A stretch of 64,000 nt of DNA from Ectobius pallidus (GCA_964059195.1 CAXKWD010000001.1:118415751-118479750), one strand, 5' to 3'. Positions 23,131 through 35,785 are shown, counted from the first letter of the stretch. Program-made: numbers and translations. The notes: generated from the sequence alone by a model not told the origin.

Positions 23131-24554
23131 CATGGGGAGTATGCCAAATCATTGATCATTTTATTAAGTTTTGAACAACATTCTATTAGCCTACTAGGAA
23201 CCTAGAAACCCTTTTCTTTGGATTGATTGAACAAATAACTCCATTATCGTGAAATACATTACGTATTGATAAACTACGATCGTTTCCATTGTAGTAAGAA
23301 TTCAGTATTAATAAACTGAAAAAATAATGAAGTGTTATAAATTAGTAACCCAGATCATCTAAATAAGTTGCTTTTCTTATGCCGTATTGAACTCTTTCTA
23401 AAATACCAGCAGGCATTTAATTAACTTGTTCCCCCACCTGCTGTGATCTTTTATAATCTATTCTCATGCCTCTGAAAACACGTTGAAGCTGGCGAAGTAA
23501 ACAACCACACATGGCCTATTGTGCAAAGGACAGAGAGAGCTGACACGTCAAATTCATTTGTCAACCCTCCCTTCCCTTATCTGCAGCGACCCTGTCAAGA
23601 TTGATTACCCTTTATAAATTGTGACATTGTTACATCATAGTATCTATACAATAATTAAAGGACCAAAGGAACTACGGTAGAGATGGCACATAAAGACACT
23701 CATTACTGATTTTCATATTTGGATCTTAATTCTTAAAGTCAATTTACTATTGCAAATTCACATGTTACTGGTAACAAACTTAAACATCCATATAATATCA
23801 TATCCATATGATGTATTATAGCTTCCTAGATAAGGGAATAGGACCTTTGTTTCATTTGCCTAAAATCAATAAAACATTGTCATAGTGTAGACCCCATATT
23901 CACCTGATACTACAAATGGATTTCTGTGTGTGTAGCCTATGAAATGCATAAAATATGATCTCAGGCTTCTGCGGCCCAAATTAGTATTAAAAACCTTTAT
24001 GACTTGCAGGTATCTGCCACGTCATATGTAAGAGGTCTACCGATGTTTCAAGAAAGGTCAAAATTGGTAAACCTTTTAAACAAAATGCGACAGATACCCT
24101 GAAGGCAAGAAGATATGAGCAACGAATCAAAATGCATTTTGTCCACCGACGGACGAAACCACGTGCAAAAAAAGTCTACTTGTTTCAACCGGAAAGGCTA
24201 TGAAATGGAGCCCTGAATTACCCATAAAATGATATGAAGGTAATACTAGAACTTACAGGCGGGATTGGATAGCCCTTATGACGTTCCTAAGCTTGATGCA
24301 TAACATTTATATCTGAACTCTACAGTAGAGTGGAACATTTGTAGCCGAGCCGCAAAAATTGCCACTGTCATTAAGATTCCAGTTACCGATATAGGCCTAC
24401 ATTCTATTTGTCAATGATAGGTTTATAAACTTCGCTGTAGTCTTGATTAAGTTATTCAGTTCTTTTATTCTTTGGTGGATAAGCCAGAAATGCTAGCAAA
24501 CACAATTGTTTATTTTGAGAAAGTATAGGCCTAAAGCTGTCAGGAGGTAAGACT
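23131..24554. other. Intergenic DNA, nothing recognised
   Basis: About 1.4 kb with no recognised coding or repeat. TAGGCCTA octamers occur near 24393 and 24526. Confidence 0.5.
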
Positions 24555-24758
24555 GAATTAGATAGTTCGTACTGTAGTCTATTGTCCGATCAGTGATATA
24601 CGTAAGTGTCTGTTATTTGATTACGTTGTTCATATTTGTTTTCAGGAATGGGAATAGGCCATGAATTAGAAAGTTTGTACTGCAGTCTATTGTCTCATTA
24701 ATGTCTGTTATTTGATTTCGTTGTTTATATTTGTTTTCAGGTATGGGAATAGGCTATG
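24555..24758 (+). repeat. Tandem duplication of an about 108-bp unit
   Basis: The first copy starts GAATTAGATAGTTCGTACTG at 24555 and the second starts GAATTAGAAAGTTTGTACTG at 24663. Both end in TTTGTTTTCAGG(A/T)ATGGGAATAGG. The second copy has about 12 bp deleted. Each carries a polypyrimidine-CAG that looks like a splice acceptor, but no exon could be linked to it. Confidence 0.8.
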
Positions 24759-25970
24759 GGTCATGGGATGTGCGAGGTATCATGTCAAATAGTGACTATC
24801 TAACTAAGGTTTACTACGAAAATAAATTTATTCCGATGTTAACCTTGTATATTATTATTGTTTGTGGAATCCCACCCTACAGGAAACAGTTTTGTTCCTT
24901 CTAATAACAACCTGAGTGAACTAAATGTTTGTTGTAAAGATGTTTTAAGTTGCGAAAATTCCATCCCGTTTAAATGAACATTTCTAAGTAAGTACTACTA
25001 ATTTGCAATTTGGCCGCCGTTGGTGCAGCTTCCTCTAGCGGCTTCCCCACGTGTTTCCACGTGTAAGTGCAGAGCAATTTCAATTTAATCAGAACCACAA
25101 ACTTACTTAACGTAGTTTCACGGACTTGTAATGGCACAGGGGACGCGGGAAAGAAATTCGCTTACATAATTTCAAGTTCATTCGACTGTTTTTATAATAA
25201 AAATCTGAGCTCCCCCTTCGCTCAAGGGAGTAACGGGGCTGCTTAACCCTAATGCCGTGATTTGCTGTGTTGATCCCCAAGGCTAACCAGGTTAACTAAC
25301 AACACGAATCCTGCTTCCGCAGCTAACAGGCGGGGCGATTTGCAAGGTGCATTCACATTGGAGCAGGTGCACGGATTTCGCCTGTCTCAAGGATTACAAT
25401 AATTATTAACGTGCAGAGAAAAGATCTACATGCATCAGTTACACATTGTATTTTGAAGCTAAATATATTAATTCATCCTTATTCAGTAGAGCCCAGATTT
25501 CTGTAACATTAACTTGATTTTGACCACATAAACACACTTTACTTTATTTTTTGTATTGTAAATTTTATTAATATTTTTGTACAGAAAACATTCAATGCAA
25601 CTGCAAATTAAATTTATTCACATTATCCCACTCTTGAATTGTGTCGATGCATCACCTATCTTTTGATAATTAATATACCACATGCGCGTTTGCAGTGGTT
25701 TCGTAAATAAGTTTACTGCTTACTTCGTAGCTTCATGCTTCTGTTAAATCACTGAGTGACTGAACCCATGTAGTTCAGCTAGAATACATAATAATTTATT
25801 TTTCTACAACACAGTAAGAAGGCTTCAGATTTTACGTGTTAGTCTTTCTACTGTGTATTAGTTTTTCAAGCTTGTAATTTTTATTGTTGTTGGCAAGAAG
25901 GTTCCATATAATTTATTACCGACTCACATTAAATGCTGTGGAGTACAATTCTATCTGTCGACAGTAAAAT
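24759..25970. other. Intergenic DNA with a GC-richer patch
   Basis: About 25010-25390 is visibly richer in GC than its surroundings. It holds two CACGTG E-box palindromes 11 bp apart (near 25050 and 25061), but no readable frame or known repeat was recognised. Confidence 0.4.
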
Positions 25971-26398
25971 ATGTCTCAGGCAAGTTTGATCCTGTTGAAA
26001 ACAAAGAGGTGTGGCTGTCGTAGTGGCAGCTGGTGTACAGCTTTACACATGAGAACGCATGTCATCACCGTGATAAAGGTAGTTTGTTTATTCTCATTAC
26101 ACCTCACTTCCTCTCTATCTTGAACAATTAATCATTTATGTTTTGTTTGCTGATTGGTATCCTATAGATATAATGATGACGATGCCAGTGAGAGTTTGTT
26201 GTTTCATGTGTGAATGTTGATATTATTGTTGCATGAACTTATGAATACTCCTTCTCCATTAGCAAGCCACGCCCTGGTAATGGTACATGTTAATGACATT
26301 AACCAATCACGTTTTGTCACATAATGCGAATTTTCCGCGAACTCTCTGTGGGTTCTCCTCCCCTTTGTTTTGAACAGGATCAAACTAGCCTGAGACAT
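25971..26398. repeat. Inverted repeat, 39-bp arms
   Basis: The left arm 25971-26009 starts ATGTCTCAGGCAAGTTTGAT. The right arm 26360-26398, reverse-complemented, starts ATGTCTCAGGCTAGTTTGAT. About 36 of 39 positions agree, with about 350 bp between the arms. The spacer has no recognised coding. A decayed TIR element is possible, but no target duplication was seen. Confidence 0.65.
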
Positions 26399-29300
26399 AC
26401 TCGTATAATAGCTGTATAGTTTCTGGTCCACTGTAATAGCAGCTGAGTGTGTGGAAATTGAGGTTTTACACAAACAAGCTCCAAATTAGATTTCTGCATC
26501 AGCGGGTTCAAAAATTAAAGAATAGAACAATGTTCACAGTTGTAACAGTTTTGATACGTATTTTGCATTTACTACGTCAGTTACTCGTTTTTATGCGTAT
26601 GTTAAAAATTAAGGAGACCACCGGTGGTCGCCACTTTATCCGGATTAGAATCAGGAGGGTTAGACTACTGTTGCACTGACCGCCTCAATTGAACTCAGCC
26701 TAGAAAGTTAGGACTCATTACTACTTATAAATTTCTTTAATTATACCTTATTTTGTTTAGTTAATATAATTTTTAAACAAATAATAAAAGTGGTTACATA
26801 TGCATGATACAGAGGTGGAGTCCCAAATTTATTTTTTGCATATCAGAAGAAGGCAAAATAAATTCCTCCCAAACAGAACTTCTGGCAACGCTAGTTTTTG
26901 TTTATTGTATGTGTATGTTTGATATTGTGTATATGCAAAATTTTTTGCAATAAATAAGTGCGATTGTACAAATGTTAAAAAATTAGCTTGCCTGCAACAG
27001 TTGTTTCTTTTACACTCTTCTTCTGAAAGTTGGGAACAAAGAGTTGGCCCATTTCTTCCCGGGATTTTGTTTTATCTATTCTGTCACTGTATAATATTCA
27101 CACATCATACCCCAGATAGCTGGTCGGGCCTGGATTTCGTGGATGAATAAGTCAGCGTCAAATATCTCCATAATGTACAACACTCTGGTCACGCACAGAA
27201 CAGCAACTGACCTGATTAATGTTTTTTTGCGTTCAGTCTATTGTATTTTTCAAATTACAAATGAAATGCAAGAACTTGTGGATGTGTTGCTGACTTTCGC
27301 TAGCCCCCTCTGCACTATACCCTCTCTCACTATTACATAATATCCTTAGTTCTTTTTCGCTGTCTCAGATGTAATGTGTTACTGCAAGCATTGTTCTCCG
27401 AGAAGCTATCATAGGTAAACAATAAACTCGTTGCTCCAAAAATATATCTTGAAACTTTGCTAATTTTGTAATCAATACGAGTGTGTTATTTTCATACTTT
27501 CTTTTTCCTTTCGTTCTTTCTTTCGTTCTCTCTTTTGTTCTTTCTTTCGTTCTTTATTATTATTTATTTATTTGTTCCTTTGCACTTTCCTTCTTTTATT
27601 AGGTCATTTTTATTTTCTTGTTGGTTAGGTTACCTTCCGTGCTGTATCAATTATTTCAGCGAAGCCTTAGAAAAGTTTACCCAAAAAATTCTGGACGACA
27701 ATACAACTTTGAATGAACTTCATCAGTTGCTTATCCTGAACTTTCTTTATTATCAGTAGGTCAAGGCATTTGATAATTTCGCATTTTTTATATCACTACT
27801 GAACGACAGCTCTAATATACATATAAATGTGTATAATGAATTAAGTGATTACATAAAAACATTTTTATAACATTATTTTGCATTTTTCATCGTTTTGAAA
27901 AGAGAAGTTTTTTGGGGTATTTTAGGCAAGTTATTTTTTGGGGATAATTTAGGTATTTTCGGCATTTTTATAGTTTTCTATGAAGTGTTCTCAATAAGCA
28001 CCAATTGTTTCAGTGGAGTTACAGAGAAACATTTCCATTTCAATACAAATCATTACTTTCAGGCAAATCATTTTCATTTGAGAATCTCCGCCTATTCAAA
28101 TTTTCTGTATTCATTTTAAATTTCACAGATCCATGTATCCCCGTAGCATTTACTTACTTTACTAGCAACAAAATTAATGTTTTTATTGTAAATTAAATAT
28201 AATGCTCTATCGTACATTACTTTGCTCTCTAAAAATCAACACATTATTTCTAAAAAGCTAATAATAATTAGTAATAAGATAATTTTTATTTATTAAGTAT
28301 TTTTAGGCCATACATGCATTTTTATTTTGCACATTTTCTGTTTTTTGGTCAGTAATTGCCTTGTCCTAGTTATTAGGTACTAAATTTTACATAAGGGCAC
28401 GCAATACATTAGGGACCAAGTTCTTCAGGAAGGGAGCTGTATGCCACTTTAGCACATCACAGGGGGATTAGATGTGGAAGCTAGGCACCGAGCGGCTGCG
28501 TGTGCGCTTGAACCCCGGTGCTCCGGTGAAGCTCCGTGTGCGACTGGCTACATGTAACTTCTTTAAAATACGTGACATAAGGTTGTAGGTATCTACAATT
28601 TTTTGGAAGAATGTGATTTGCATGTTTGATTTTAAATGCGAAAACCTTGATAAATACCTTTAGGGAAAAAGGTAGTTATGATTGAAGTTCTATAGATTGT
28701 GGGCCGGATAGAACCATATATGAAACTTATGTCCTGGAGCATTTTTTAGGTATTTCTGTGCTTCATGTAAAAACAAGATGACCATGGCTTATGCGCGCAA
28801 AAAGTCGACTGTTTTTGCTACTAATCGAGCAGCTTGGAGGCCATCAGCTAACTCCCTGAGTCATGGCAACGCCTGTCTTCATTAAGATTTAATTTACAAA
28901 ATTGCGACGAAGACAAGACAGCTGTAATATATTTGACGTGCGAGCGTGTGTGGGGTGCAAGGAGACACGTGTATGGTATTCTGAAACTTGTAATGGGACC
29001 CAGAATATTTCTTGTTTACATTGATGAATTTCCTCATTAAGGGAAACACACATAAAGCGAAACATTACCTCCTCATATTTACACACATTAACGAATATTG
29101 TCCTCACAGAGATACTTAAGCAAACCATTTCCTCAAATTAATTTCTGTGTAGCTCGAATGGGCAATACTGGAATCCCATACAAGATATTTAATTATATAA
29201 CCTTATAAGAGAAGTTTTGAAGAAGGACCTAGACGTAGAAGAGCAATATTAAGGCTGAGCTTAAGGAGACTAGAAAGAAAGGAGCTGCTTTGTCAGAAGA

Positions 29301-29783
29301 AATTAAGTACGGAGAAGTATGGAGAAAGTTCCGGTGAAGTCGATTGTCAGATAATTACTTTGTTTATATAGTGCGAGAATGTTGATGTATAAGCGATATC
29401 AAATATTTCACATAATATTATAAGGCTACTTATAGTAACAAACAACCAAAAATTCGTATAAAGATATTTTTATTCACATATATACTTCTACTATTATGTA
29501 GATTTGCCTGTGCGACATTCAGTTATGTGATAGGTCATTTTTTTCAATCGACTTTATACTTCTGTGCTATGGTAAACTGTCACCCAGTGTATATTTTATG
29601 TTCATTGTTTCACTGCTTTATACACCCAATGGGAACTCACAATTCCATTATGTTATTCGAATTACAATTCTTTACTATTGTTACTGCTATTCCACTTTGT
29701 TATTCTGACTATAAGTTTATTGCTGTTACTGTTGTTACTATTACCACTATACTATTTACACTACTATCGCTCTCGCTCGCCCT
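26399..29783. other. Intergenic DNA, simple TTTC/TTA tracts only
   Basis: No gene recognised over 3.4 kb. Pyrimidine-rich TTTC/TTCG repeats lie at about 27495-27565. A GC-richer patch near 28470-28555 remains unexplained. Confidence 0.5.
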
Positions 29784-29798
29784 TTCTCTCTCTCTCTC

Positions 29799-29862
<64 letters not shown>
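29784..29862 (+). repeat. (TC)n / (TCTG)n microsatellite
   Basis: A TC run is interrupted by a short TCTG tetranucleotide block and then continues. The Leu/Ser-rich frames across it are artefacts. Confidence 0.95.
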
Positions 29863-29865
<3 letters not shown>

Positions 29866-31108
29866 CTCTATCTGAGGTTCAAACCAATTTTATTTAAATT
29901 TCTTAACCACTTATATGATAGTTCATAAGCTTCTCTCCCAGTGGAAGTTAAAAAAAACATTATATTATATAATTCAGTTTTACGAATTAATACCTGCTTG
30001 TAAATAAGGGAGATCTAATTTCGTACATTGTATTGCAGCCTTATTACTCATCGTTAGTTGATTCAAACCGTATTATGAAAATGTTCAAATTATGGTGTTA
30101 ACGTGATATAAGTGTTAAACATAACCTACAAGAGAATGACACTAGGAGCTTCAAAACATGAAATCCAAAATTATTTGAAAGGATTTTGTGCTATTTATTA
30201 TCTGGAATGTGCCCCTAATTGCAATATTAAATTCTCTGACCGGGAATAGGCTATGACTCCATTGATGGTACGCATGATACATTTCTCCTGTACTTCCGAG
30301 AAGCAGAGGTCTTGATTTAATTTATCTAATAGCAGGTTTGTTTTACACAGTATGTGTAGATTATTAAATATTCAAGCTTTATTAGAAGCATTATATGAAA
30401 CAGAATTCATAATTTATTCTTCTATGTAACATCTGGAGAGCTTTTTGTTCGTTTATTCACTTTTATATAACAAGAGAAATATTGTAGGTACAAACAGGAG
30501 GCACATGTTTTCGTATTCATAACATTTAAAAATAAACATCACAACAAAGAGATGGCATAGAAAACAAAGTGAATTCTCTTCCTGTTTTGTCGAAACATGG
30601 CAGTGAATCAGACCTCTTTGAATCGACAACTACTGTACATTGGTCTATTGGGAATTATGAACAAATACTGTTGTATTTGTGGAGGGAATAGGTTGAATAT
30701 TCCCAGAGCAGAAATTTAAAAAAAGTGCAGGTCATTCTGTACAGAATCGATTCTAGCAAGTCCATTGTGCAATCTAAGCCCAATATTAGCCATTACAATG
30801 CAGCAGCATTCAATTGTACGTAAATTCTTAATCAGTATTTTCAGAACTGGAATGCAATGTAATTCTTCTTCCTCCTCAAACTTTGCACATTCATAATCTT
30901 CATATTTATATACTAAATTCATCTTGATTTTATAGCACAACACAAACGGAAGGCTTACAGCATGTGCATGCCCCCGCTATTCGAAACTGTATTCAAGATG
31001 TAACCTACATTGGCTGAAGATAGTGGTTCGGTTTTGAGCTTTACTGCAGGAATGCTCCTGGTATCATTTACTATTAGTAATTGTGTCAACTCTAAAATCT
31101 GGCCACTC
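29863..31108. other. Intergenic DNA, nothing recognised
   Basis: No recognised gene, RNA or mobile element. Confidence 0.5.
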
Positions 31109-31228
31109 TAAGAAAGAAACCTGAAGTAAACAAAAGCCAATATGCCTGTATCACTCTAGCACCTTACTCGTATGACTTAAGAGTGAGACAGACATACTGG
31201 TTTTTGTTTACTTCAGGTTTCCTTCTTA
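31109..31228. mobile_element. 120-bp hairpin (MITE-like snapback repeat)
   Basis: The left arm 31109-31157 and right arm 31180-31228 are inverted copies, 44 of 49 identical, around a 22-bp loop. The outer end reads TAAGAA(A/G)GAAACCTGAAG. The terminal TA on each side could be a TA target site, but the target duplication is ambiguous. Expressed, it would fold into one long hairpin. Confidence 0.75.
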
Positions 31229-31261
31229 GCTCGTCTCTGGTATAGAACCCTAGTGTCATCA

Positions 31262-31345
31262 GAGGGATTATCAGCGATAATCTGCATCAGCGATAGAACT
31301 CGCGACTTTCGTCCTGTAGCTGAGTCACTCAGATAATTTCACCTT
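31262..31345 (-). repeat. Degenerate tRNA-like (SINE head) fragment
   Basis: On the minus strand a TGAGTGACTCAGCT A-box-like word is followed by GCGAGTTCTATCGC, a decayed B box. No body or target duplication was recognised. Confidence 0.35.
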
Positions 31346-31484
31346 AACAGAGGTCGACAACAGGCTAGTTGCCCAGACTCATTATTTGTTGTACATTGTA
31401 CAACTTTCTATCTTGCTAACGACCGGTGATAACATTATGATAACTATTTTGAATAGAGCTTACATAAATTAGAGAGGATTTTTC

Positions 31485-31620
31485 GATTGGCGTAATCCTT
31501 CTGCTGGCATTATGGTCCTAAGGGTAGACTCATCCTCTAACAGAAATGAGGACCTATGAGAGTAATCTTGGGGGTAGGGGTGGCTAGTGCATAAGGTTCC
31601 TGGAACCCTGGACTTCACGG
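31485..31620 (+). mobile_element. SINE family A, body fragment
   Basis: It matches the body of the copy at 3596-3883 in opposite orientation, sharing CCTCTAACAGAAATGAG and a CTGGGGGTA-like block, then CCTGGAACCCT. The tRNA-like head is absent and an internal deletion is present. Confidence 0.72.
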
Positions 31621-31687
31621 CCTGTAAAGGGAACATTTTGTTATACTTTTACACAAGTTTAACATGTTCTGGCATAATGTAGCCAAC

Positions 31688-31702
31688 AGGCAAACTCATT
31701 CT
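31688..31702. repeat. Target-site duplication, left copy
   Basis: AGGCAAACTCATTCT, repeated exactly at 31855-31869 on the other side of the SINE. Confidence 0.9.
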
Positions 31703-31854
31703 AAACTAAACTCCGTGGCACTACATCCCTGAAGGGACAAGGCCTACCAACCACCCGACCGCTGCGTCATCTACCACAGGCAGATGACAGGATTGGGGGC
31801 ATGTGGTCAGCGTGCCGACACCCACGGCCGTTAATGGTGGTTTCCATGACCGGA
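31703..31854 (-). mobile_element. SINE family B, truncated insertion with perfect 15-bp TSD
   Basis: The 152-bp body ends (minus strand) in CCACGGAGTTTAGTTT and lacks the tRNA-like head. It is bounded exactly by the 15-bp direct repeat AGGCAAACTCATTCT. That fits target-primed reverse transcription with 5' truncation, and it fixes the 3' terminus of the family. The perfect duplication suggests a fairly recent insertion. Confidence 0.92.
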
Positions 31855-31869
31855 AGGCAAACTCATTCT

Positions 31870-33166
31870 ACCAAGGCTTAATTCCCAATATGAAATGTGG
31901 GGGTACCTAATTGTAAGAAATGCCATAAGCAGGAGTTCCATGTATTTGTCTGTCTGCTCTTTTTATCTTTAACAGTTTCTGTAAGACTACTATAGATATT
32001 GTTTCTATGTGATGTGGACCCTGGTCATTGCCAAATTTAGTTCCTTTTGAAGCACTTGGACCACATTTAGATTCCTCCTGACATGTGGGGTGTTTTTTAA
32101 GCTTACTAAATTAATCCGCTCTATGTTTCTAAAGTTTTGTGAATATTTTTATTTTTTATTGAGGATCGCCGGGCACCCGCCAACCACGTTTTTCTAGCAT
32201 TTCTTGCTCAAAGCACCACTGTGTCTTCAAAACTGTACCTTATATCGTTATAGAGCGAACATTTACATTATAACATCTTAAAGTTCAACATATATTATTA
32301 TGAGTTATAACACTGATTTGTGCAGTTGATTCTTTTAATTTTTATTCAATTACGTCCATTTACATTTTAATGGTGTGGTATATGGACTTGTTTCCTTTTG
32401 GAAAAAATTGGAGGACGGCGTCCAGCTGCTTTCCCCCTCCGTTAAGTCATTGCCTTTTACAGAATCTTCTCTTCTCTTCACTGTTACATGATATGGTAGT
32501 ATCTTTCCATTTCTTTACGATTAAAGGGAAATTAAAATACTTTATAGAAGGAAATAAGTAATCAATGGGATAATGTTCGAAAATATACTGTATGTATATA
32601 TTACATGTACAAGCTCTGCTTGGGTGGAACCATGAACAATAATACTATCGAGAAAGACCACTAGCTCATAGTTAATTAAACATATTAGCGACAGTTCCTG
32701 TGTAACTTGACAGCAATAACACAGATAAAATTCTCTTTTCCCGTAAAAATCCTCTGTTAATTACCTAACCAATTACCCTGGTTGACTCGATAAGCGCGGA
32801 GCTTTTAGAGAGCGCACACACGTCAAAAAAACTTTTAATCGATGGGTTTTGCTAAACCGTAACCTGCTCTAATAAGTCTGTTACACCTCTAAAACCCTGT
32901 TGCGATCCTGTGAATTTTAAAATGGGATACCATGTAGAAACTACGGTGTACGTAGCAAAGAGTTGTATTATCCACAGTCCTATGCAATATATTTTCTACG
33001 ATAGTGTTTTTTCATGCATTTTCCTTACATACTATCGTGGTGGGAGCCCAAGTTTTCTATACTCAGTGCCAGTAACTTATTACCGCACTAATTACGGCAC
33101 TGCCGCTATACTTACAGCACAGGTGTGTCATTACGCCAAAGCCTGTAACTTTTGATATATTTTATA
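31870..33166. other. Intergenic DNA, nothing recognised
   Basis: No recognised gene or element. Short frames at 32370-32561 and 32910-33155 carry no motif. Confidence 0.5.
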
Positions 33167-33946
33167 CAGTGTGTCCGTGAAGTCGTGGTGCACATTTGAC
33201 CGGTCACAGGTAAGTAACAAAAGAAGATAGAAAAATGAAATCTGCACCTAATAAAAGAAAAACTCTCCAAGTTTTCGTAGTATGATGACGCAACATCACG
33301 AACTGCGCAGCAGCGATCAGCCAACGCCCACGCCAGTCGAGATGTGGACGATACAGAGGAAAGTTCAATGTGTTCTGTGGCTTGATAATTAGAATCCGTG
33401 ACCAAAGTGCAATGTGAATATCGTCGCGTGTACAACGACCATCACATAGGAAAAAACATTACTCGGTGGGATAAGCATTTGAATGATACCGGCAGTTTGT
33501 TGGACAAATCCCGTTCTGGTAGGCTATCGGTAAGTGACAAGTCTGTAGAGGCTATACGGGAGAGCTATCTAAGAGCACTAAAAAATCTGTACGTGCATGG
33601 GTCTCGACAATTACACCTTTCATAAGGTGTTAAAGAAACGTTTATGTTTTTCGGATTACAAATGGCAGCTGTTGCACGCTATCAAACCGGCGGATAGACC
33701 CAAACGATTCGCGTTTGCTACAGATATGCTTCATGAGATCGACAATGATAACTATTTCTGCAGAAGATTGTGCGAATATCGTTTAAATGTGTGTAGGGCA
33801 ACAAATGGAAGCCACATCGAACTGCACTCAATAGGTACGAAACTTGGAGAGTTTTCCTTTCATTTGGTGAAGATTTCACATTTCTATCTTGTTTCGTTGA
33901 TTTCCTGTGACCGGTCAAAAGTGCACCATACTTTACGGACACACGG
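33167..33946 (+). mobile_element. Internally deleted mariner-like element (780 bp)
   Basis: The left end starts CAGTGTGTCCGTGAAGT and the reverse-complemented right end starts CCGTGTGTCCGTAAAGT. The inverted repeats extend about 110 bp with scattered differences. TA dinucleotides flank both ends (33165-33166 and 33947-33948), as expected for Tc1/mariner. Inside are an N-terminal transposase part and the extreme C-terminus, while the catalytic core is missing. It is therefore a deletion derivative that could move only with help from another copy. Confidence 0.9.
33342..33830 (+). pseudogene. Mariner transposase, core-deleted and frameshifted
   Basis: Similarity starts at ATG 33342 (MWTIQRKVQCVLWL), is broken by a stop, and resumes in another frame with the helix-turn-helix region (YRRVYNDHH, then TGSLLDKSRSGRLSVSD, about 33410-33540). 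After a further frame change come KVLKKRLCFSDYK and HAIKPADRPKRFAFATDML. It then jumps straight to YRLNVCRATNGSHIE, which resembles the last residues of the family. The DDE catalytic segment between these blocks is absent. Three separate lesions make it non-functional. Confidence 0.87.
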
Positions 33947-33948
33947 TA

Positions 33949-34404
33949 CGTAAACATATTTGATGGTTGAAGTTTACTATTTCAGTGTTATCTGTCTTCA
34001 CTTATTTTTTATTTCTTAATATTAACTTATTGTACTTCATCAGGCAACTAAGTTATGATGACCTCGAATCGGCTACTGCCAGCGCATGCGCTCAAGTCAA
34101 GTATAATCGATCGCCACCCAGATTTAGATTTATAAGGTTTGTATAGCGTAACCAAGCCATCTAGAGGACAGCTGATTGTAATTTATTACCGTATCTTTTT
34201 TACATATTTTCACCTATTTTTCCCCTATCGTAGAAAAGCTGTATGCTATACGTGTGTATGAAGTTTATAGCAGAATCTAGGAAATGGAAATAAAAGGAGG
34301 TGAAGTCGAATTCTTCCTCGATGTTGAAACACTCTTCCCACACGAGTATCGCAATATACTTTTTTATTTTAAATCAGTAGATTGAAGATGTGTAAGCGGT
34401 CTTA

Positions 34405-34407
<3 letters not shown>
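33949..34407. other. Intergenic DNA, nothing recognised
   Basis: No gene or element recognised. Confidence 0.5.
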
Positions 34408-34455
<48 letters not shown>

Positions 34456-34469
34456 AATTATTATTATTA
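34408..34469. repeat. (ATT)n microsatellite
   Basis: ATT repeat with one AAAATT interruption. The poly-Asn frame on the minus strand is an artefact. Confidence 0.93.
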
Positions 34470-35657
34470 CCGTTATTGGTGTCGAGACCTATGAGAAACA
34501 AGTTATGCGAGTAGCCTATAGTAGATAGCTGTTCTGAAAGGAATAGAGAAGATTCCACTGATATAGCCTAATAAAGACTGCTGAATCAGTTATTTCACAA
34601 TTCCTAATTATAATTTAGTATGGAATTTGATCCTCGATGGTGGTTAAAATGCATAACTTAACTACGCTATGGGTGGAAGCGTAGGACCAAGTAGTTGGAA
34701 AAAATCATTGGGAGTAGAGCAAAGAATAACCATGCTTTTACATTATCGGATGCTACAGTTTTGCCAACACTGTAGGCCAATGTACTCGTATTATATGTAT
34801 ATTCTGCACAGAGTTCTAAGTAAATTAATATTCTGTCTTATTGTCAGCACCATAAAATATTTACAATTTTAATATAGCACTGTTTTATATAAAAATAATA
34901 AATTATAAATTACAATTTACTTTTCTTGAATATTCTTGTAACAACAAGTTTTAAGAAATACTGGCTAATACAAATTTGTCGATGCCAAGATACCTCAGTG
35001 TCTAATGCTGGGACAAACGTTGTAGAAAATGAAACATAAAATCTTATGTATATTACTTAAATAATTTTAAATGTTGAAGATATGCTGCTTCTTTTAATAG
35101 AGTTTTCACAAGACGTACAGGCTGTGTTATATAAAAACAAGATCGCCGTAAAGTTCTGATGTATATTATATAGTAGAAGGTACTAGGGTCAGGCTAATTT
35201 CTAGATGAAAACATTGCGGAATAAAATTTTTTAGAATAAAATATTCGGCAAAGTTGACTAGGAGAATACATTGTATAATAAGCTCAAAGCTAGTATCCCT
35301 AACTAACAGAATTCAATACGCTCAACATCAACAACATTTTCATCTCACACGTGTACAAAAGCCAGTAAATGAAATTAACCCACATTTACAAAAATTCACC
35401 GGTCTCTGGTATAACAACAAAGAGTGATCTTCAGTCACGGACGCTTTGTCTTCTTGAGCCTGGGTATACAATTAAGCCTAAAATAGTCCATTGTGCTCTT
35501 GTTGCCAAGCCACCGGACTTCATGGAATTCGAGATCAAGAGGAACACTTCAGTGACTTTGCTAATATATTCAAAATTAGGGCACAGAAGAAAATACAGAA
35601 TAGGACGAGCAGGACAGATTAAATATTATCCCTACCTTCAAATTTGTTGATCTTCTT
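34470..35657. other. Intergenic DNA, nothing recognised
   Basis: A 93-codon plus frame (35369-35650) shows no recognisable domain, and no supporting neighbours or splice context were seen. It is not called as a gene. Confidence 0.45.
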
Positions 35658-35785
35658 ATAATAATAATAATAATTATTATTATTATTATTAGTAGTAGTA
35701 GTAGTAATAGTAGTAGTAGTAGTAGTAGTAGTTGTAGTAGCAGTAGTAGCAGTAGTAGTAGTAGTAGTAGAGGAAGTAGTAGTAC
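35658..35785. repeat. Compound (TAA)n-(TAG)n microsatellite
   Basis: A TAA/ATT tract passes into a long TAG repeat with GCAG interruptions. Confidence 0.93.

Noticed and set aside
29527..29928. 133-codon Leu/Ser-rich frame
   Set aside because: Half of it is translation of the TC/TCTG microsatellite, and the rest has no motif.
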